From the NCBI GenBank assembly GCA_018261905.1, contig JAGTRU010000007.1, forward strand, positions 1-64,000: a DNA stretch of 64,000 nt, written 5' to 3'. The notes under the pieces are model-generated. The model was not told the DNA's origin. It did no database searches and saw nothing but the letters and a program-made list of their open reading frames with translations. Positions 42,041 to 51,122 of the stretch are shown here, piece after piece. How positions within the stretch are numbered: the first letter of the stretch is position 1; each line of letters starts with the position of its first letter. The DNA comes from Pseudomonadota bacterium. GTDB lineage: Bacteria > Pseudomonadota > Gammaproteobacteria > Burkholderiales > Rhodocyclaceae. A program made the position numbers and the translations under genes.

Positions 42041-42409
42041 ATGATTGATCGCGTCATCGCCACCCCGGCCGCACTTGAGCTGATCAGGACGCTGCAGGCG
42101 CAATACGGCGAACTGATGTTCCACCAGTCCGGCGGCTGCTGCGACAACAGTGCCGCCAACTGCTACCTGCCCGGCGACCTGACCATCGGCGCCTACGACG
42201 AGCACCTCGGCGACATCGGCGGCGTCCCCTTCTACATCAGCAAATCGCAATACGAGTACTGGAAGCATACGCAACTGATCATCGACGTGATCGATGGATC
42301 GGGCGGCACCTTCTCGCTCGAAGGCAACACCGGCCAGGCCTTCCATACCCGCTCGCGGCTGTTTACCGACGCCGAATGGGCCGAACTGCAGGCCGCCGGC
42401 CTCGTCTGA
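42041..42409 (+). CDS. DUF779 protein
   Basis: A 122-residue protein matching DUF779: an N-terminal helix, the conserved core LMFHQSGGCCDNSAANCY, then YISKSQYEYWKHTQLIIDV and a basic-aromatic end. DUF779 genes regularly sit next to AcoD/ExaC-type aldehyde dehydrogenases, yet the biochemical role is unknown; the GGCC cysteines could bind metal. AGGAG precedes the start codon. Cytoplasmic. Confidence 0.88.
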   Translation: MIDRVIATPAALELIRTLQAQYGELMFHQSGGCCDNSAANCYLPGDLTIGAYDEHLGDIGGVPFYISKSQYEYWKHTQLIIDVIDGSGGTFSLEGNTGQAFHTRSRLFTDAEWAELQAAGLV

Positions 42410-42439
42410 AAGCATCACGTAATCAAGGAATCAAAGACC

Positions 42440-42760
42440 ATGAACCAGCCCCTCATCCCCGCCCTGCTGCTCGCTGCCACCCTGCTCAGCGCCACCCAGG
42501 CCCAGGCTTCCGAAGCCATTATCAAAAAAGCCCGCTGCGTTGCCTGCCACGCCACGGACAAGAAACTGGTCGGCCCGGCCTACAAGGAGGTGGCCAGCAA
42601 GTACCGCAGCGATGCCGGCGCTCCCGAGCGCCTGTTCGCCAAGGTCCGCCAGGGCGGCAGCGGCAACTGGGGCGAGATCCCGATGCTGCCCCACCCGGCC
42701 GACAAGATCAGCGATGACGACCTGAAGTCGGCGATCCACTGGATCCTCGCCCTCGAGTAA
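42440..42760 (+). CDS. Cytochrome c551/c552-type monohaem cytochrome
   Basis: A 106-residue periplasmic cytochrome with signal peptide (residues 1-23, ending QAQAS), haem site CVACH at residues 33-37 and distal Met in IPMLPHP. Size and pattern (ARCVACHATDKKLVGPAYKEVA) fit class I cytochromes c551/c552 that carry electrons to oxidases or nitrite reductase and from quinoproteins. It lies 30 bp after DUF779 and is probably co-transcribed with the aldehyde dehydrogenase. Confidence 0.9.
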   Translation: MNQPLIPALLLAATLLSATQAQASEAIIKKARCVACHATDKKLVGPAYKEVASKYRSDAGAPERLFAKVRQGGSGNWGEIPMLPHPADKISDDDLKSAIHWILALE

Positions 42761-42811
42761 GCCAAACCCCGCCGGCTGGCCGGGTCTCTCCCCGGCCGGC
42801 CGGGCACGACG

Positions 42812-43633
42812 TCAGCCAGCCCCGTCGCGCAGGATGATCAACCAGCCCCGCGAACTATTGCCGATCCGCCGATAGCGCGTATGCCACTGGCGGACCCCGT
42901 CATGCCAGCAGCCGTCGCCCTCGCTGTGGCGCACCGTCGCCAGCAGGCTGGGCGGCAACACCTCTTCGGCGAACGCGCCGATCAGCGAACCACCATTGCC
43001 GAACAAGCCTTCCGCTTCCTGGTTGGCACTGACGATCATTCCTTCGTTATCGACGCCGAGCACCGGCAGTGGGACCAGTTGCAGGATTTCCTGAACCACG
43101 CCGAGGGCGATTTCATCGACCTGCAATTGCCGTTTCTTCTCTTCCAGCAAGCGCTGCAACTGCGCGTTGGCCTTGCCCAGTTCGATGGCCAGACGACGGT
43201 TCTCATCGGCCAGTTCCTTGAACAGGAAAGCTTCCTGGACATTGGCCCGCAACTGGTCGTCGTCCCAGGGCTTGGTCAGAAACTTGAAAATGGCGCCCTC
43301 GTTGATTGCCTCGGTGATCGAATTCAATTCGGTATACCCGGAGAGCACGATGCGCACGGTGTCTGGGTAAAGGCCTTTGACCTGGCGCAGGAACTCGACG
43401 CCGGTCATGTTCGGCATGCGCTGATCGGAAATCACCACATCCACCGCATTCTGGGCCAGTGCCGCCAGGCCGAGCTCGCCACCAGCGGCCGTCAGAATCC
43501 GGTAGCCATCACGACGGAACAGGCGCTTTAACGACGAGAGGATGCTTTCTTCGTCATCGACCAGCAGGATGGTGCGTTCTTTGGGCGTGCCGGCTGGATT
43601 GACGGATAGATTCGCTGCTGCCGGAAGACTCAT
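42812..43633 (-). CDS. Response regulator with receiver, coiled coil and PAS-like domain
   Basis: A 273-residue soluble protein. The receiver (about residues 15-135) has ILLVDDEES and the phospho-acceptor Asp in VISDQRMPNMTG; a coiled coil follows (about 140-180), then a PAS-like domain (VLGVDNEGMIVSANQEAEGLF). There is no DNA-binding or enzymatic output domain. Three consecutive start codons exist (GTG 43639, ATG 43636, ATG 43633); GAGAGG is best placed for the last. It may relay phosphate for the orphan Cache kinase at 37320, or bind a partner through the PAS domain. Confidence 0.8.
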   Translation of the reverse strand: MSLPAAANLSVNPAGTPKERTILLVDDEESILSSLKRLFRRDGYRILTAAGGELGLAALAQNAVDVVISDQRMPNMTGVEFLRQVKGLYPDTVRIVLSGYTELNSITEAINEGAIFKFLTKPWDDDQLRANVQEAFLFKELADENRRLAIELGKANAQLQRLLEEKKRQLQVDEIALGVVQEILQLVPLPVLGVDNEGMIVSANQEAEGLFGNGGSLIGAFAEEVLPPSLLATVRHSEGDGCWHDGVRQWHTRYRRIGNSSRGWLIILRDGAG

Positions 43634-43639
43634 CATCAC

Positions 43640-44017
43640 CTCTCTTCGTTACCCCAAGCGCTTAGGTCAGAAACCATCCCGAGCCAAAAGTGCCATCTTT
43701 TCGCGGTCGCTGCCGGGCCATAACGCCCGGCACTCAATATTAGCCACAAATTGCTTCCTTGTATTGCCAAAGCCCCAAGCCATGAGCCTTTCCGCTCCGG
43801 TCAACAATATCCCATTCGGATAAGCCAGCCTGGTATACCCAAGAGCCTTACCGCAGAATCGCAAAGGCGCCGAGAAAACCGCGAATACAGTCGCTCGCAT
43901 CGTTTTTTCGGCACACCCGGAAGGGGTGCCGAACAATCCGGGCAAGCCTTGGTTTTTCCTCGGCATTTCTGCCTCTCTGCGCTTCAATCACATTTTCCAG
44001 GAAGCCAGGGGTCTCGC
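43640..44017. other. Intergenic region without a convincing gene
   Basis: No supported gene in this region. A 106-codon open frame on the minus strand (43667-43987) has no ribosome binding site and a low-complexity, unfamiliar protein. Parts such as CCGCAGAATCGCAAAGGCGC and TTTCTGCCTCTCTGCG look like decayed copies of the interspersed sequence found between genes in many bacteria that translates as NRRDAE-like peptides. A GC hairpin (GGCACACC / GGGTGCC) lies near 43912. Confidence 0.35.
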
Positions 44018-44048
44018 AAAAAAAGACCTCGCGCCGGTGGCCGAGGTC
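44018..44048 (-). terminator. Terminator of the pedF-cytochrome b operon
   Basis: On the minus strand GACCTCG and CGAGGTC form a stem around a ten-base loop and are followed by seven T residues, about 67 bp after the cytochrome b561 stop. Confidence 0.8.
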
Positions 44049-44114
44049 CCAATGTTCGTCTAACGACGGGCGATCATTGCTCCAATCTGGAGCAGTTGCT
44101 CAAATCCCGGACAA

Positions 44115-44633
44115 TCAGCCGGGCAACATGCGGCGCAACATCCCGTCGCGCTGCACGATGTGCTTGGCCGCCCCCAGCAGATGCAGGGCGATCAGCCCGG
44201 CGCCGCCCCAGACGGCAATCTGGTGGATCTGCTTGAACAAGGCGTTGAGCGACTCGTCCGGCCAGCCGGCTTTGGGAATCTCGAGGCCGAACAGCTTGAT
44301 GGCGTAAGGCGTAAAGGACGAGGCGAGGTAGCCGGCCAGCGGCGCCAGCAGCAGGAAGGCATAGAGCAGGTAATGGGTGAGACGGGCCAGCCGTTCCGGC
44401 CAAGCGCCGACCACCGAAGGCGGCGCCGGATGCCGCTGCCGCCAGCCAAGACGGAGGAGGACCAGCAACAGGGTCAGCAGCCCGAGCGACTTGTGCAGGG
44501 CATAGGCGGCGCTGCGTTCGGCCCCCTTCGGCAGATCGGTCATCGTCCATCCCAGCCAGAGCAGCCAGAGAACGATGATGGCCTGCGCCCAATGCAGGGC
44601 GATGGCCGGCAGGGTATAGCGCGGCGGGTTCAT
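44115..44633 (-). CDS. Cytochrome b561-type membrane protein
   Basis: A 172-residue protein with four membrane helices and histidines for two haems: AIALHWAQA (His14), ALHKSLG, a His in LTHYLLYAFLLL, and HQIAVWGGAGLIALHLLGA. It belongs to the small cytochrome b561 (YceJ) family that exchanges electrons between quinone and periplasmic carriers. It is the last gene of the pedF operon and overlaps the propeller gene by ATGA. It could link the quinoprotein electron chain to the quinone pool. Confidence 0.85.
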   Translation of the reverse strand: MNPPRYTLPAIALHWAQAIIVLWLLWLGWTMTDLPKGAERSAAYALHKSLGLLTLLLVLLRLGWRQRHPAPPSVVGAWPERLARLTHYLLYAFLLLAPLAGYLASSFTPYAIKLFGLEIPKAGWPDESLNALFKQIHQIAVWGGAGLIALHLLGAAKHIVQRDGMLRRMLPG

Positions 44634-45571
44634 CGGATGCTCACCCCCCAGGGGAGTTCGCCGACGTCGATATCGAGCAGCTTCTTGAAACTGCCGGTAT
44701 CGATGACCGAAACGCTGCCGGAACGGCCATTGGCGACATAGAGTTTGCCGCCGTCCGGGGTCAGCGCCATGTTCCAGGGGCGTTTACCGACCTCGACCGT
44801 CGCCACCACGCTATTGCTGGCGGTATCGATGGCCATCACCGTGCCATCACGGCCATTGGAAATGTACACCCGCTTGCCGTCCGGATGCACGGCCACCCCG
44901 TTGGGGTACTGACCGGCGCTGATTTCGGCCACCACCCGGCGGCTGGCGACATCGACCGCATAGACTTTGCCGGCCATTTCGCAGGCGATATAGGCCCGGC
45001 TGCCATCGGCCAGAAAGCCGATGCCACGCGGCCGCTTGCCGACGGCAATGCTGCCCACCTGCTGGCGGGCGGCGACATCGACGATATCGACCTGTTCCGC
45101 CTCTTCGGCGCTGACGTAGAGCCAGCGCCCATCGGGACTGAACACGGCATGTTCCGGATTGCGCCCCTGCACCTTGATACGCGCCACTTCACGGCCCTCC
45201 GGGGCGCTCAGCAGGACGACGCTGTTGTCGTCCTCGACGGCCACGGCGAGCCACTTGCCGTCGGCCGAAAGACTGATCCCTTCCGGCGAATCGCCAATCC
45301 GCACGGTCCGTTCGAGCTTGCCGCTACGAGTATCGACGACCAGCAGGCTGCCGCTTTTCGCATCGGTCAGGTAGAGGTGCCCGGCATCGCTGGCCGCGCC
45401 CCGCGGCCGCTGGCCGACGACGATGTCGCCCCGGCGCTGGTCGGTCGCGGTGTCGATGACGCTGACCGTCGCCGATTTCTCGTTCGGCACGTAGGCCAGC
45501 GGTTCGCCGGTCGCCGGCCCGACGATGCCGGCCAGCAGGGCGAGGAGGAGGATGGGAGAAAGCGGGCGCAT
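44630..45571 (-). CDS. PQQ-dependent catabolism-associated beta-propeller protein
   Basis: A 313-residue exported protein (signal ILLLALLAGIVGPATGE) made of seven YVTN-type repeats, with recurrent blades such as VYISNGRDGTVMAIDTASN and LYVANGRSGSVSVIDTGS. It fits the YncE-like protein family found only with PQQ dehydrogenase clusters. Biochemical role unknown; binding of an electron carrier or cofactor is possible. It lies between the substrate-binding protein (10 bp gap) and cytochrome b561 (4 bp overlap). Confidence 0.87.
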   Translation of the reverse strand: MRPLSPILLLALLAGIVGPATGEPLAYVPNEKSATVSVIDTATDQRRGDIVVGQRPRGAASDAGHLYLTDAKSGSLLVVDTRSGKLERTVRIGDSPEGISLSADGKWLAVAVEDDNSVVLLSAPEGREVARIKVQGRNPEHAVFSPDGRWLYVSAEEAEQVDIVDVAARQQVGSIAVGKRPRGIGFLADGSRAYIACEMAGKVYAVDVASRRVVAEISAGQYPNGVAVHPDGKRVYISNGRDGTVMAIDTASNSVVATVEVGKRPWNMALTPDGGKLYVANGRSGSVSVIDTGSFKKLLDIDVGELPWGVSIR

Positions 45572-45581
45572 GCTGGGCTCC

Positions 45582-46427
45582 TCAGCCGGGCAGGTAGGAA
45601 ATGCCGTGGCGCTTGAAAATCGCCGCCAGCGTACCGTCGCGCTTCAAGTCGGCGAGCGCTCCGCCGATCGCCTCGGCAAGGCCGTCGTTCTCGGCCTTGA
45701 CCGCCATGCCGAGGGGCCAGCTATCGATTTTCAGTTCGGCAATTTTCGGCGCCTCGATGGCAAAGCGGCTCTGCCCGTGGAGCGCCGCTTCCAACTCGGC
45801 ACGCGTTCCGAGCACCGCGCTGACCCGGCCCTCGGCCAGGCCCTGCGCGGCCTCGGCGACAGTGCGGAAATGCACGACATTTTCCCGCAACCGGCCGTTG
45901 AGCACGCCGAGCAGAAAGGAATCGGCCAGGGTCGCCGTTTCGACGCCGATTTTTTCCCGGGTAAAGATTTCCAGCGCCACCGCCGCCGAACCGGCCAGTT
46001 GCGGCACGCGCTGCGGATTGCGGGCGAGGGCCAGGGATTCGCGGTGATAGGCGCCGAAGATGCGGACCTTGTCGTTGCTGCGCGCCAGGTTTTCATCTAG
46101 CGGCACGTGCAACATCACGTCAGCCGGCTGGGTACCCAGATAATGGCCTTTCCAGACCATGTTGCGGAGGTCGTCGTTCATGTCCTCATCGGCGTTGAAA
46201 GCAACGATTTCCGGGGCCAGACCGAGCTTTTCGGCGAGGGCGCGGCCGAGTTCGGCATCGATCCCCTGGCCGCCGCTCGTCGCATAAGGCGGAAAATCGT
46301 TGTAGACGGCAATGCGCAGCCGACCGCGCTGGCGGATGGCGGCCAGTTCGTCGGCCCGGGCCGGCAGGACGGCACAGAGAGGGGCGGCGGCCAGGGCCTG
46401 CAGCCAGAGGCGGCGATTATTCTTCAT
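45582..46427 (-). CDS. Quinoprotein-associated periplasmic solute-binding protein
   Basis: A 281-residue bacterial extracellular solute-binding family 3 protein with a Tat/Sec-like signal (NNRRLWLQALAAAPLCAVLPARA) and family motifs LRIAVYNDFPPYAT and GIDAELGRALAEKLG. It fits the subgroup annotated as quinoprotein dehydrogenase-associated putative ABC transporter substrate-binding protein. There are no permease or ATPase genes nearby, so it may act as a sensor or cofactor-binding protein rather than a transporter part. Its start overlaps the pedF 3' end by 11 bp. Confidence 0.87.
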   Translation of the reverse strand: MKNNRRLWLQALAAAPLCAVLPARADELAAIRQRGRLRIAVYNDFPPYATSGGQGIDAELGRALAEKLGLAPEIVAFNADEDMNDDLRNMVWKGHYLGTQPADVMLHVPLDENLARSNDKVRIFGAYHRESLALARNPQRVPQLAGSAAVALEIFTREKIGVETATLADSFLLGVLNGRLRENVVHFRTVAEAAQGLAEGRVSAVLGTRAELEAALHGQSRFAIEAPKIAELKIDSWPLGMAVKAENDGLAEAIGGALADLKRDGTLAAIFKRHGISYLPG

Positions 46428-46845
46428 GGACGGTTTCCAACCAGGCGCGGATGGTCCACATGGCTTCCTGGCTAAACAGGCCCTCGAAGGGTGGCATATA
46501 GACCCGACCATCGCGCACCGAACCATGGCGGATACGATTCATGAAAATTTCGTCGCCCTCGTCGTCCACCGGCAAGTAGCGCAGATCGGGCGCAATGCCG
46601 CCGGAGATCGCACCGAGGCCGTGGCAGCGCGCACAGTTCTGGTTGAAGGCCGAAGCACCGATGCGGATGGCCGTTTCGTTCTTGCGATAGGGGTTGCTCT
46701 TCAGCCATTCGCTACCGACATTCTTGAGGCCGCTCGTATCGACGGCTTGGGGCACCACGTCGCCGTGGGCAAAGACCTGCGGCGTGGTCGTGCCGAGAAA
46801 AAGAGCGGCGGCAACCGCGCCGAGGTATCGAAGGGGATGTTTCAC
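46417..46845 (-). CDS. pedF: Cytochrome c-550 PedF
   Basis: A 142-residue monohaem cytochrome with signal peptide (YLGAVAAALFLGTTTPQVFA), haem site CARCH at residues 71-75 (FNQNCARCHGLGAISGG) and distal Met in VYMPPFEG. It matches the PedF family, the electron acceptor for PQQ alcohol dehydrogenases. The start is GTG 46845, with AGGAG six bases upstream; the longer frame has no such site. It is first in the operon with the solute-binding protein, propeller and cytochrome b561, behind a sigma-54 promoter match. Confidence 0.9.
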   Translation of the reverse strand: MKHPLRYLGAVAAALFLGTTTPQVFAHGDVVPQAVDTSGLKNVGSEWLKSNPYRKNETAIRIGASAFNQNCARCHGLGAISGGIAPDLRYLPVDDEGDEIFMNRIRHGSVRDGRVYMPPFEGLFSQEAMWTIRAWLETVHEE

Positions 46846-46893
46846 AATGGCTCCTTTGGTGAGTACGGGATACGGCTTTTGTCCCCTCACTTC

Positions 46894-46909
46894 TGCAAGC
46901 CCTGTGCCA
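46894..46909 (-). promoter_or_regulatory. Sigma-54 promoter of the pedF operon
   Basis: On the minus strand the sequence is TGGCAC-AGGGC-TTGCA, an exact -24/-12 match, 49 bp before the GTG start of pedF. It is nearly identical to the element before the lanthanide-type dehydrogenase. The activator gene at 47127 starts 218 bp away on the opposite strand. Confidence 0.75.
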
Positions 46910-47126
46910 GGCCCCCGTCGTTTCCGGCCGCTGGCCCTGAAATTGGGCCCAACCGGTTGTCGCCGTCTTTTCGCCAGAAGCCGGCGCCCACCGCGACCAA
47001 TGGCACACTATCTGCTAGAGACAGGCTGTAGTGCACGGCGCATTGCTAATAAAATGGGCAAGTGCTACTTTATGAAGCAACAAAAAGATAATAACTAATA
47101 CAAATGCAGGAACGCCCGGAGGAGAG

Positions 47127-49115
47127 ATGGGACGACATTTACTTGCGGCCGAAGTTCACGGCCAGCAACTGCAACAGGCGCGGCAGTTGTTTTTTGATCG
47201 CGGCGAATTGCCGGAAGCGCTGGTCGATCCGCTCATTCTGCGTTCCTGGGAGCGCTGCCGACGCTTTGGGCTGACCGAAACCAGCCACCTTTCGGGGATC
47301 GAGTTTCTCGATCGCGTCGCCCTGAAAACCGAGCAGGAACGCAACCGTTACCTGCTCAGCCATGGTCGCCCGATCATGGAACACGTCTACGAACAGATCC
47401 GCGAATCGGGCAGCATGGTCGTGCTCTCCGACGCCAACGGCCTGTTGCTGGAAACCGTCGGCGACCCCGACTTCGTCGGCCGGGCCGACCGCATTGCGCT
47501 GATGACCGGCGCCTCCTGGGATGAAAACCAGCGCGGCACCAATGCCATCGGCACCGCACTGGCCGAGGAATTGCCGACCGAGGTTCTGGGCGGCGAGCAC
47601 TTTCTCGAACACAACGGTTTCCTGACCTGCTGCGCCAGCCCGATCTTCGGGCCGGATGGCCGGCTGATCGGCGTCATCGACGTTTCCGGCGATTACCGCA
47701 GCCAGCAGCGCCACACCCTGGGCCTCGTCCGCCTCTCCTCGGCGATTGTCGAAAAGCGGCTGTTCGAGGCGATGCACGCCCGCGACATCCTGGTCTGCTT
47801 CCACCCGCGCGCCGATTATCTCGGCAGCCCGAAGGAAGGGATGGCCGCCGTTTCACCGGATGGTCAGGTGCTGGCGGTCAATCGCGGCGGCCTGGAAATT
47901 CTCGGCATCCGTCAGGTCGATGCGGTGCGCCGCGATTTTTCCATGGTCTTCGAAAGCAACCTGGCGGCACTGATCGACCGCCTGCGCCACAACCCGCAGG
48001 CCAGTTGCGAGATTTCCGTAAGCGGCAAGGCGCTCCAGCTCCAGTTGCGCGGCCTGCTGCCGCCGAACCCGGTGGCCGGCCGCGTCTATGATGAAGCGCC
48101 CGCCCTGCGCAGCCCGCGGCGGCCGGAAACGCAGGCGCCGAGCGCCCCGCTCATCACCCTGGACACCCTGAATACCGGCGACCCCCGGCTGCAGGCGGCG
48201 ATCGACCGGGCCCGGCGCATTCTCGGCCGCGACATCCCGATCATGATCCAGGGCGAATCCGGCGCCGGCAAGGAAATGTTCGCCAAGGGCTTTCACAACA
48301 GCGGGCCCCGCCAGTCCGGACCCTTCGTCGCGCTGAACTGCGCCTCGATCCCCGAAAACCTGATCGAATCCGAACTCTTCGGCTACCAGGGCGGCGCCTT
48401 TACCGGTGCCCGCAAGGAAGGCGCCCCCGGCAAGATCCAGCAGGCGCACGGCGGTACGCTGTTCCTCGACGAAATCGGCGACATGCCACTCAATCTGCAG
48501 GCCCGCCTGCTGCGTGTCCTGCAGGAACGCTGCGTAACCCCGCTGGGCAGCACGCGCGCCATCCAGGTCGATATCTCGCTGGTCTGCGCCACCCACCGCA
48601 AACTGCGCGAGGAAGTGGCACGCGGCACCTTCCGCGAGGATCTCTATTACCGCCTGAACGGCCTCAGCGTCACCCTGCCCGCCCTGCGCGAGCGCACCGA
48701 CATCCGCCAGATGGTGGCCAAGCTGGCCAGCGCCGAAGCCGGCTCGCAAGTCCCGGTAGGTTTCTCGGAAAGTGCCCTGCAGGCCATGGAACGCTACGGC
48801 TGGCCGGGCAACATCCGCCAGTTGTTCAACGTCATCCGGGTCGCCATCGCCCTGCTCGACGAAGGCGAAACGCTGATCACCGAAACCCACCTGCCGGAAG
48901 AACTGTTCGAAGCGCCGCTGATCGCCCCGGCGAGCGCCGCACCGGTCTACGATCCGTGGGCCGCGGCGGCACCGGAAGGCACCGGCAGCCTGGAGGAAAT
49001 CGGTCGCCAGGCGGCACTGCGCACGCTGGAAGCGGCCGGCGGCAACATCTCGGCCGCCGCCCGCCAGTTGGGGATCAGCCGCAACACGCTGTACCGCAAG
49101 CTGGGCAAATTCTGA
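47127..49115 (+). CDS. acoR: AcoR-type sigma-54-dependent activator
   Basis: A 662-residue enhancer-binding protein. N-terminal GAF-like sensory region (about residues 50-220, with ASWDENQRGTNAIGTAL as in AcoR), a PAS-like segment, then an AAA+ domain with Walker A GESGAGKE (about 376), the sigma-54-contact loop GAFTGA (about 423), FLDEIGDMP, and a C-terminal Fis-type HTH (AAGGNISAAARQLGISRNTLYRKLG). The Walker A has Ala where Thr is usual. GGAGGAG precedes the ATG. Such proteins activate acetoin, aldehyde and alcohol oxidation genes. Four sigma-54-like promoters in the window and the divergent pedF operon make it the natural activator of the quinoprotein regulon. The effector is unknown, perhaps an alcohol or aldehyde. 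Confidence 0.93.
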   Translation: MGRHLLAAEVHGQQLQQARQLFFDRGELPEALVDPLILRSWERCRRFGLTETSHLSGIEFLDRVALKTEQERNRYLLSHGRPIMEHVYEQIRESGSMVVLSDANGLLLETVGDPDFVGRADRIALMTGASWDENQRGTNAIGTALAEELPTEVLGGEHFLEHNGFLTCCASPIFGPDGRLIGVIDVSGDYRSQQRHTLGLVRLSSAIVEKRLFEAMHARDILVCFHPRADYLGSPKEGMAAVSPDGQVLAVNRGGLEILGIRQVDAVRRDFSMVFESNLAALIDRLRHNPQASCEISVSGKALQLQLRGLLPPNPVAGRVYDEAPALRSPRRPETQAPSAPLITLDTLNTGDPRLQAAIDRARRILGRDIPIMIQGESGAGKEMFAKGFHNSGPRQSGPFVALNCASIPENLIESELFGYQGGAFTGARKEGAPGKIQQAHGGTLFLDEIGDMPLNLQARLLRVLQERCVTPLGSTRAIQVDISLVCATHRKLREEVARGTFREDLYYRLNGLSVTLPALRERTDIRQMVAKLASAEAGSQVPVGFSESALQAMERYGWPGNIRQLFNVIRVAIALLDEGETLITETHLPEELFEAPLIAPASAAPVYDPWAAAAPEGTGSLEEIGRQAALRTLEAAGGNISAAARQLGISRNTLYRKLGKF

Positions 49116-49166
49116 GGCGCCCGGCGGGCCGGGCTTAAATCCGGAAAGACTGCCGCCCCGGAGGAG

Positions 49167-49195
49167 AAATGGCCGCCGACCAAGGGCGGCCATTT
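49167..49195. terminator. Bidirectional terminator between convergent genes
   Basis: AAATGGCCGCC-N7-GGCGGCCATTT is an 11-bp perfect stem with A residues before and T residues after, between the convergent activator and chemoreceptor genes. Confidence 0.65.
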
Positions 49196-49210
49196 CACGA
49201 GCCGGTCGGT

Positions 49211-50833
49211 TCAGCGAATAAAGCGGAAATAGGCGATCAGCTCGCGCAGGCGGGCTGCCGTTTCCTTCATCTGGACGGTTTTCACCGTCACCTCGGCAAT
49301 CGACGACGAGGTCTGGTCGATGCCGCCGACGATGCCTTCGACCTGACTGGCGATTTCATTGCCGGCCGCCGATTGCTGGCGGGTGCCATCGGCGATCTGG
49401 CGCGAGATCGAGGCCACCTGCTCGCCGTGTTCGGCCACCGCATCGAGCCCCTGGCGCGCCGCCCCGACCGCCGAATCGGCCCCGGCGACATGACCGGCGG
49501 CGGTCTGCATGGTGCTCACGGCAATTTGCGTAATACGCTGGATTTCCTGGATGCTGGAGGTGATTTCGGCGGTCTGCTTGCTGGCGTTTTCGGCCAGTTT
49601 CCTGACTTCGTCCGCCACCACGGCAAAGCCGCGCCCCGATTCGCCGGCCCGCGCCGCTTCGATCGCCGCATTGAGGGCGAGAAGGTTGGTCTGCTCGGAA
49701 ATGCCGCGAATCACCTGGCTGACCCGATCGATGGCGCTGATCGAGGTGAATAGCTCGGACATCGTCTGCCCCGCACTATTGACGGTACTGACCACGTTTT
49801 GCGACGCCCCCTGGCTTTCCCCCATGCGCAGCGAAGCCGCATCGAGCAGGCCGCGCGACTCGACGACGGCCTGGGCCGCCGCCTGGGCACTACCGGCGAT
49901 CTCATCGACCGAGGTGACCAGTTCCTCGACCGCAGCGGCAATCCGACTGACGGCGCTCGACTGGATATCGGTAACCTGGCGCGTCTCATCCATCTCGCTG
50001 CTCAACACGTCGGCATTTTCGCCGACCTCGGTGGCCGCCTCGGAAATCTCGGCCATCATCGCCTTGAGATGGGTCTGCATGGTGACCAGGGCATCGTTGA
50101 GACGCCCCAGTTCGTCGACCCGGTGCAAGGGAATGGGGTCAGTCAGATCGCCCTGGGCGATATTGTTCAGCCGGCCGATGATGCGATTGACGATGAGCAT
50201 CACCTGATTCTGGATGAGCAGCAGCCAGACCCCGGCAGCGATCCCGGAAATCCCCAGGAACTGGAGGAGGCCGGCCTGCACGCCGGGGGAAATAGCGAGT
50301 GCCGGGCCGAAGCTGTGCATGACGAAACCGGCGATCTGGACAGCCAGCATCCAGAGTACGAAACCGGTCAGCTTGCTCTTCAGGGAAAGGCGCATCCAGA
50401 CCGAAGGCCGGGGTATTTTTGCCTGGCCGCTCTGCAGGTCGCGATAGAGGGCTTCGGCGGCGGCAATCTGCTGCCGGGTCGGCTCGGTCCGCACCGACAT
50501 GTAACCGATGGTCTGGTTGTTTTTCAGAATCGGCACGACCAGCGCATCGACCCAGTAGAAACTGCCATTCTTGCAGCGGTTCTTGACCAGCCCCCGCCAG
50601 GGGCGGCCTTCCTTGACGGTTGCCCACAGCCAGGCGAAAGCCCCGGGCAGCATGTCGGGGTGGCGGACCATATTATGGTTCTTACCGATCAACTCTTCCC
50701 GGGAAAAACCGCTGATATCGACAAAAGTATCGTTGGCGTAGGTGATCATTCCCTTCAGGTCGGTACGCGAAACGATGTAGCGCCCTTTCGGAAAAGGGAC
50801 TTCGACAGGGGTAACGGGGTGATTGATCTTCAA
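49211..50833 (-). CDS. aer: Aer-like methyl-accepting chemotaxis protein
   Basis: A 540-residue chemoreceptor with an N-terminal PAS domain ([20 protein letters not shown] and [15 protein letters not shown], as in the FAD-binding Aer PAS), two hydrophobic segments near 155-215, a HAMP-like region and a C-terminal signalling domain with the hairpin tip [19 protein letters not shown]. It probably reports redox or oxygen state to the flagellar chemotaxis system. No periplasmic domain is evident. The upstream region carries a perfect FNR box at 50978. Confidence 0.9.
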   Translation of the reverse strand: MKINHPVTPVEVPFPKGRYIVSRTDLKGMITYANDTFVDISGFSREELIGKNHNMVRHPDMLPGAFAWLWATVKEGRPWRGLVKNRCKNGSFYWVDALVVPILKNNQTIGYMSVRTEPTRQQIAAAEALYRDLQSGQAKIPRPSVWMRLSLKSKLTGFVLWMLAVQIAGFVMHSFGPALAISPGVQAGLLQFLGISGIAAGVWLLLIQNQVMLIVNRIIGRLNNIAQGDLTDPIPLHRVDELGRLNDALVTMQTHLKAMMAEISEAATEVGENADVLSSEMDETRQVTDIQSSAVSRIAAAVEELVTSVDEIAGSAQAAAQAVVESRGLLDAASLRMGESQGASQNVVSTVNSAGQTMSELFTSISAIDRVSQVIRGISEQTNLLALNAAIEAARAGESGRGFAVVADEVRKLAENASKQTAEITSSIQEIQRITQIAVSTMQTAAGHVAGADSAVGAARQGLDAVAEHGEQVASISRQIADGTRQQSAAGNEIASQVEGIVGGIDQTSSSIAEVTVKTVQMKETAARLRELIAYFRFIR

Positions 50834-50977
50834 GTTGTACTTTGCGGAAAAATTGCTGCCGTAATCAATCGGATGTGCAACAAGGCACGCTAAAACTCAA
50901 GACAGAAGGCTGCGCCGATGCTATCACCTTCGTAATAGCTACAGCACTACCCAAAAATAGGTAGCACTTCGTATCAT

Positions 50978-50991
50978 TTGATTCACATCAA
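50978..50991. promoter_or_regulatory. Perfect FNR box between aer-like gene and solute-binding protein
   Basis: TTGAT-TCAC-ATCAA is an exact FNR consensus. It lies 144 bp before the chemoreceptor start and 131 bp before the solute-binding protein start. A second dyad, CTACC-N8-GGTAG (50947-50964), lies next to it. FNR is encoded in this window at 11951. Confidence 0.7.
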
Positions 50992-51122
50992 GCCCCTCCG
51001 CGCCCCCCACCCAACAGCGCCATTCCCGCGCCACAGATCGATTCCGCGCTATGGACGGCACCTCCGGCGAAGACTAGACTCAAGACATTGCACGCAAATT
51101 AACAACATGTCATGGTGACGCC

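Noticed and set aside
43667-43987. Minus-strand frame of 106 codons as a possible gene
   Set aside because: No ribosome binding site, unfamiliar composition and repeat-like DNA; treated as intergenic.
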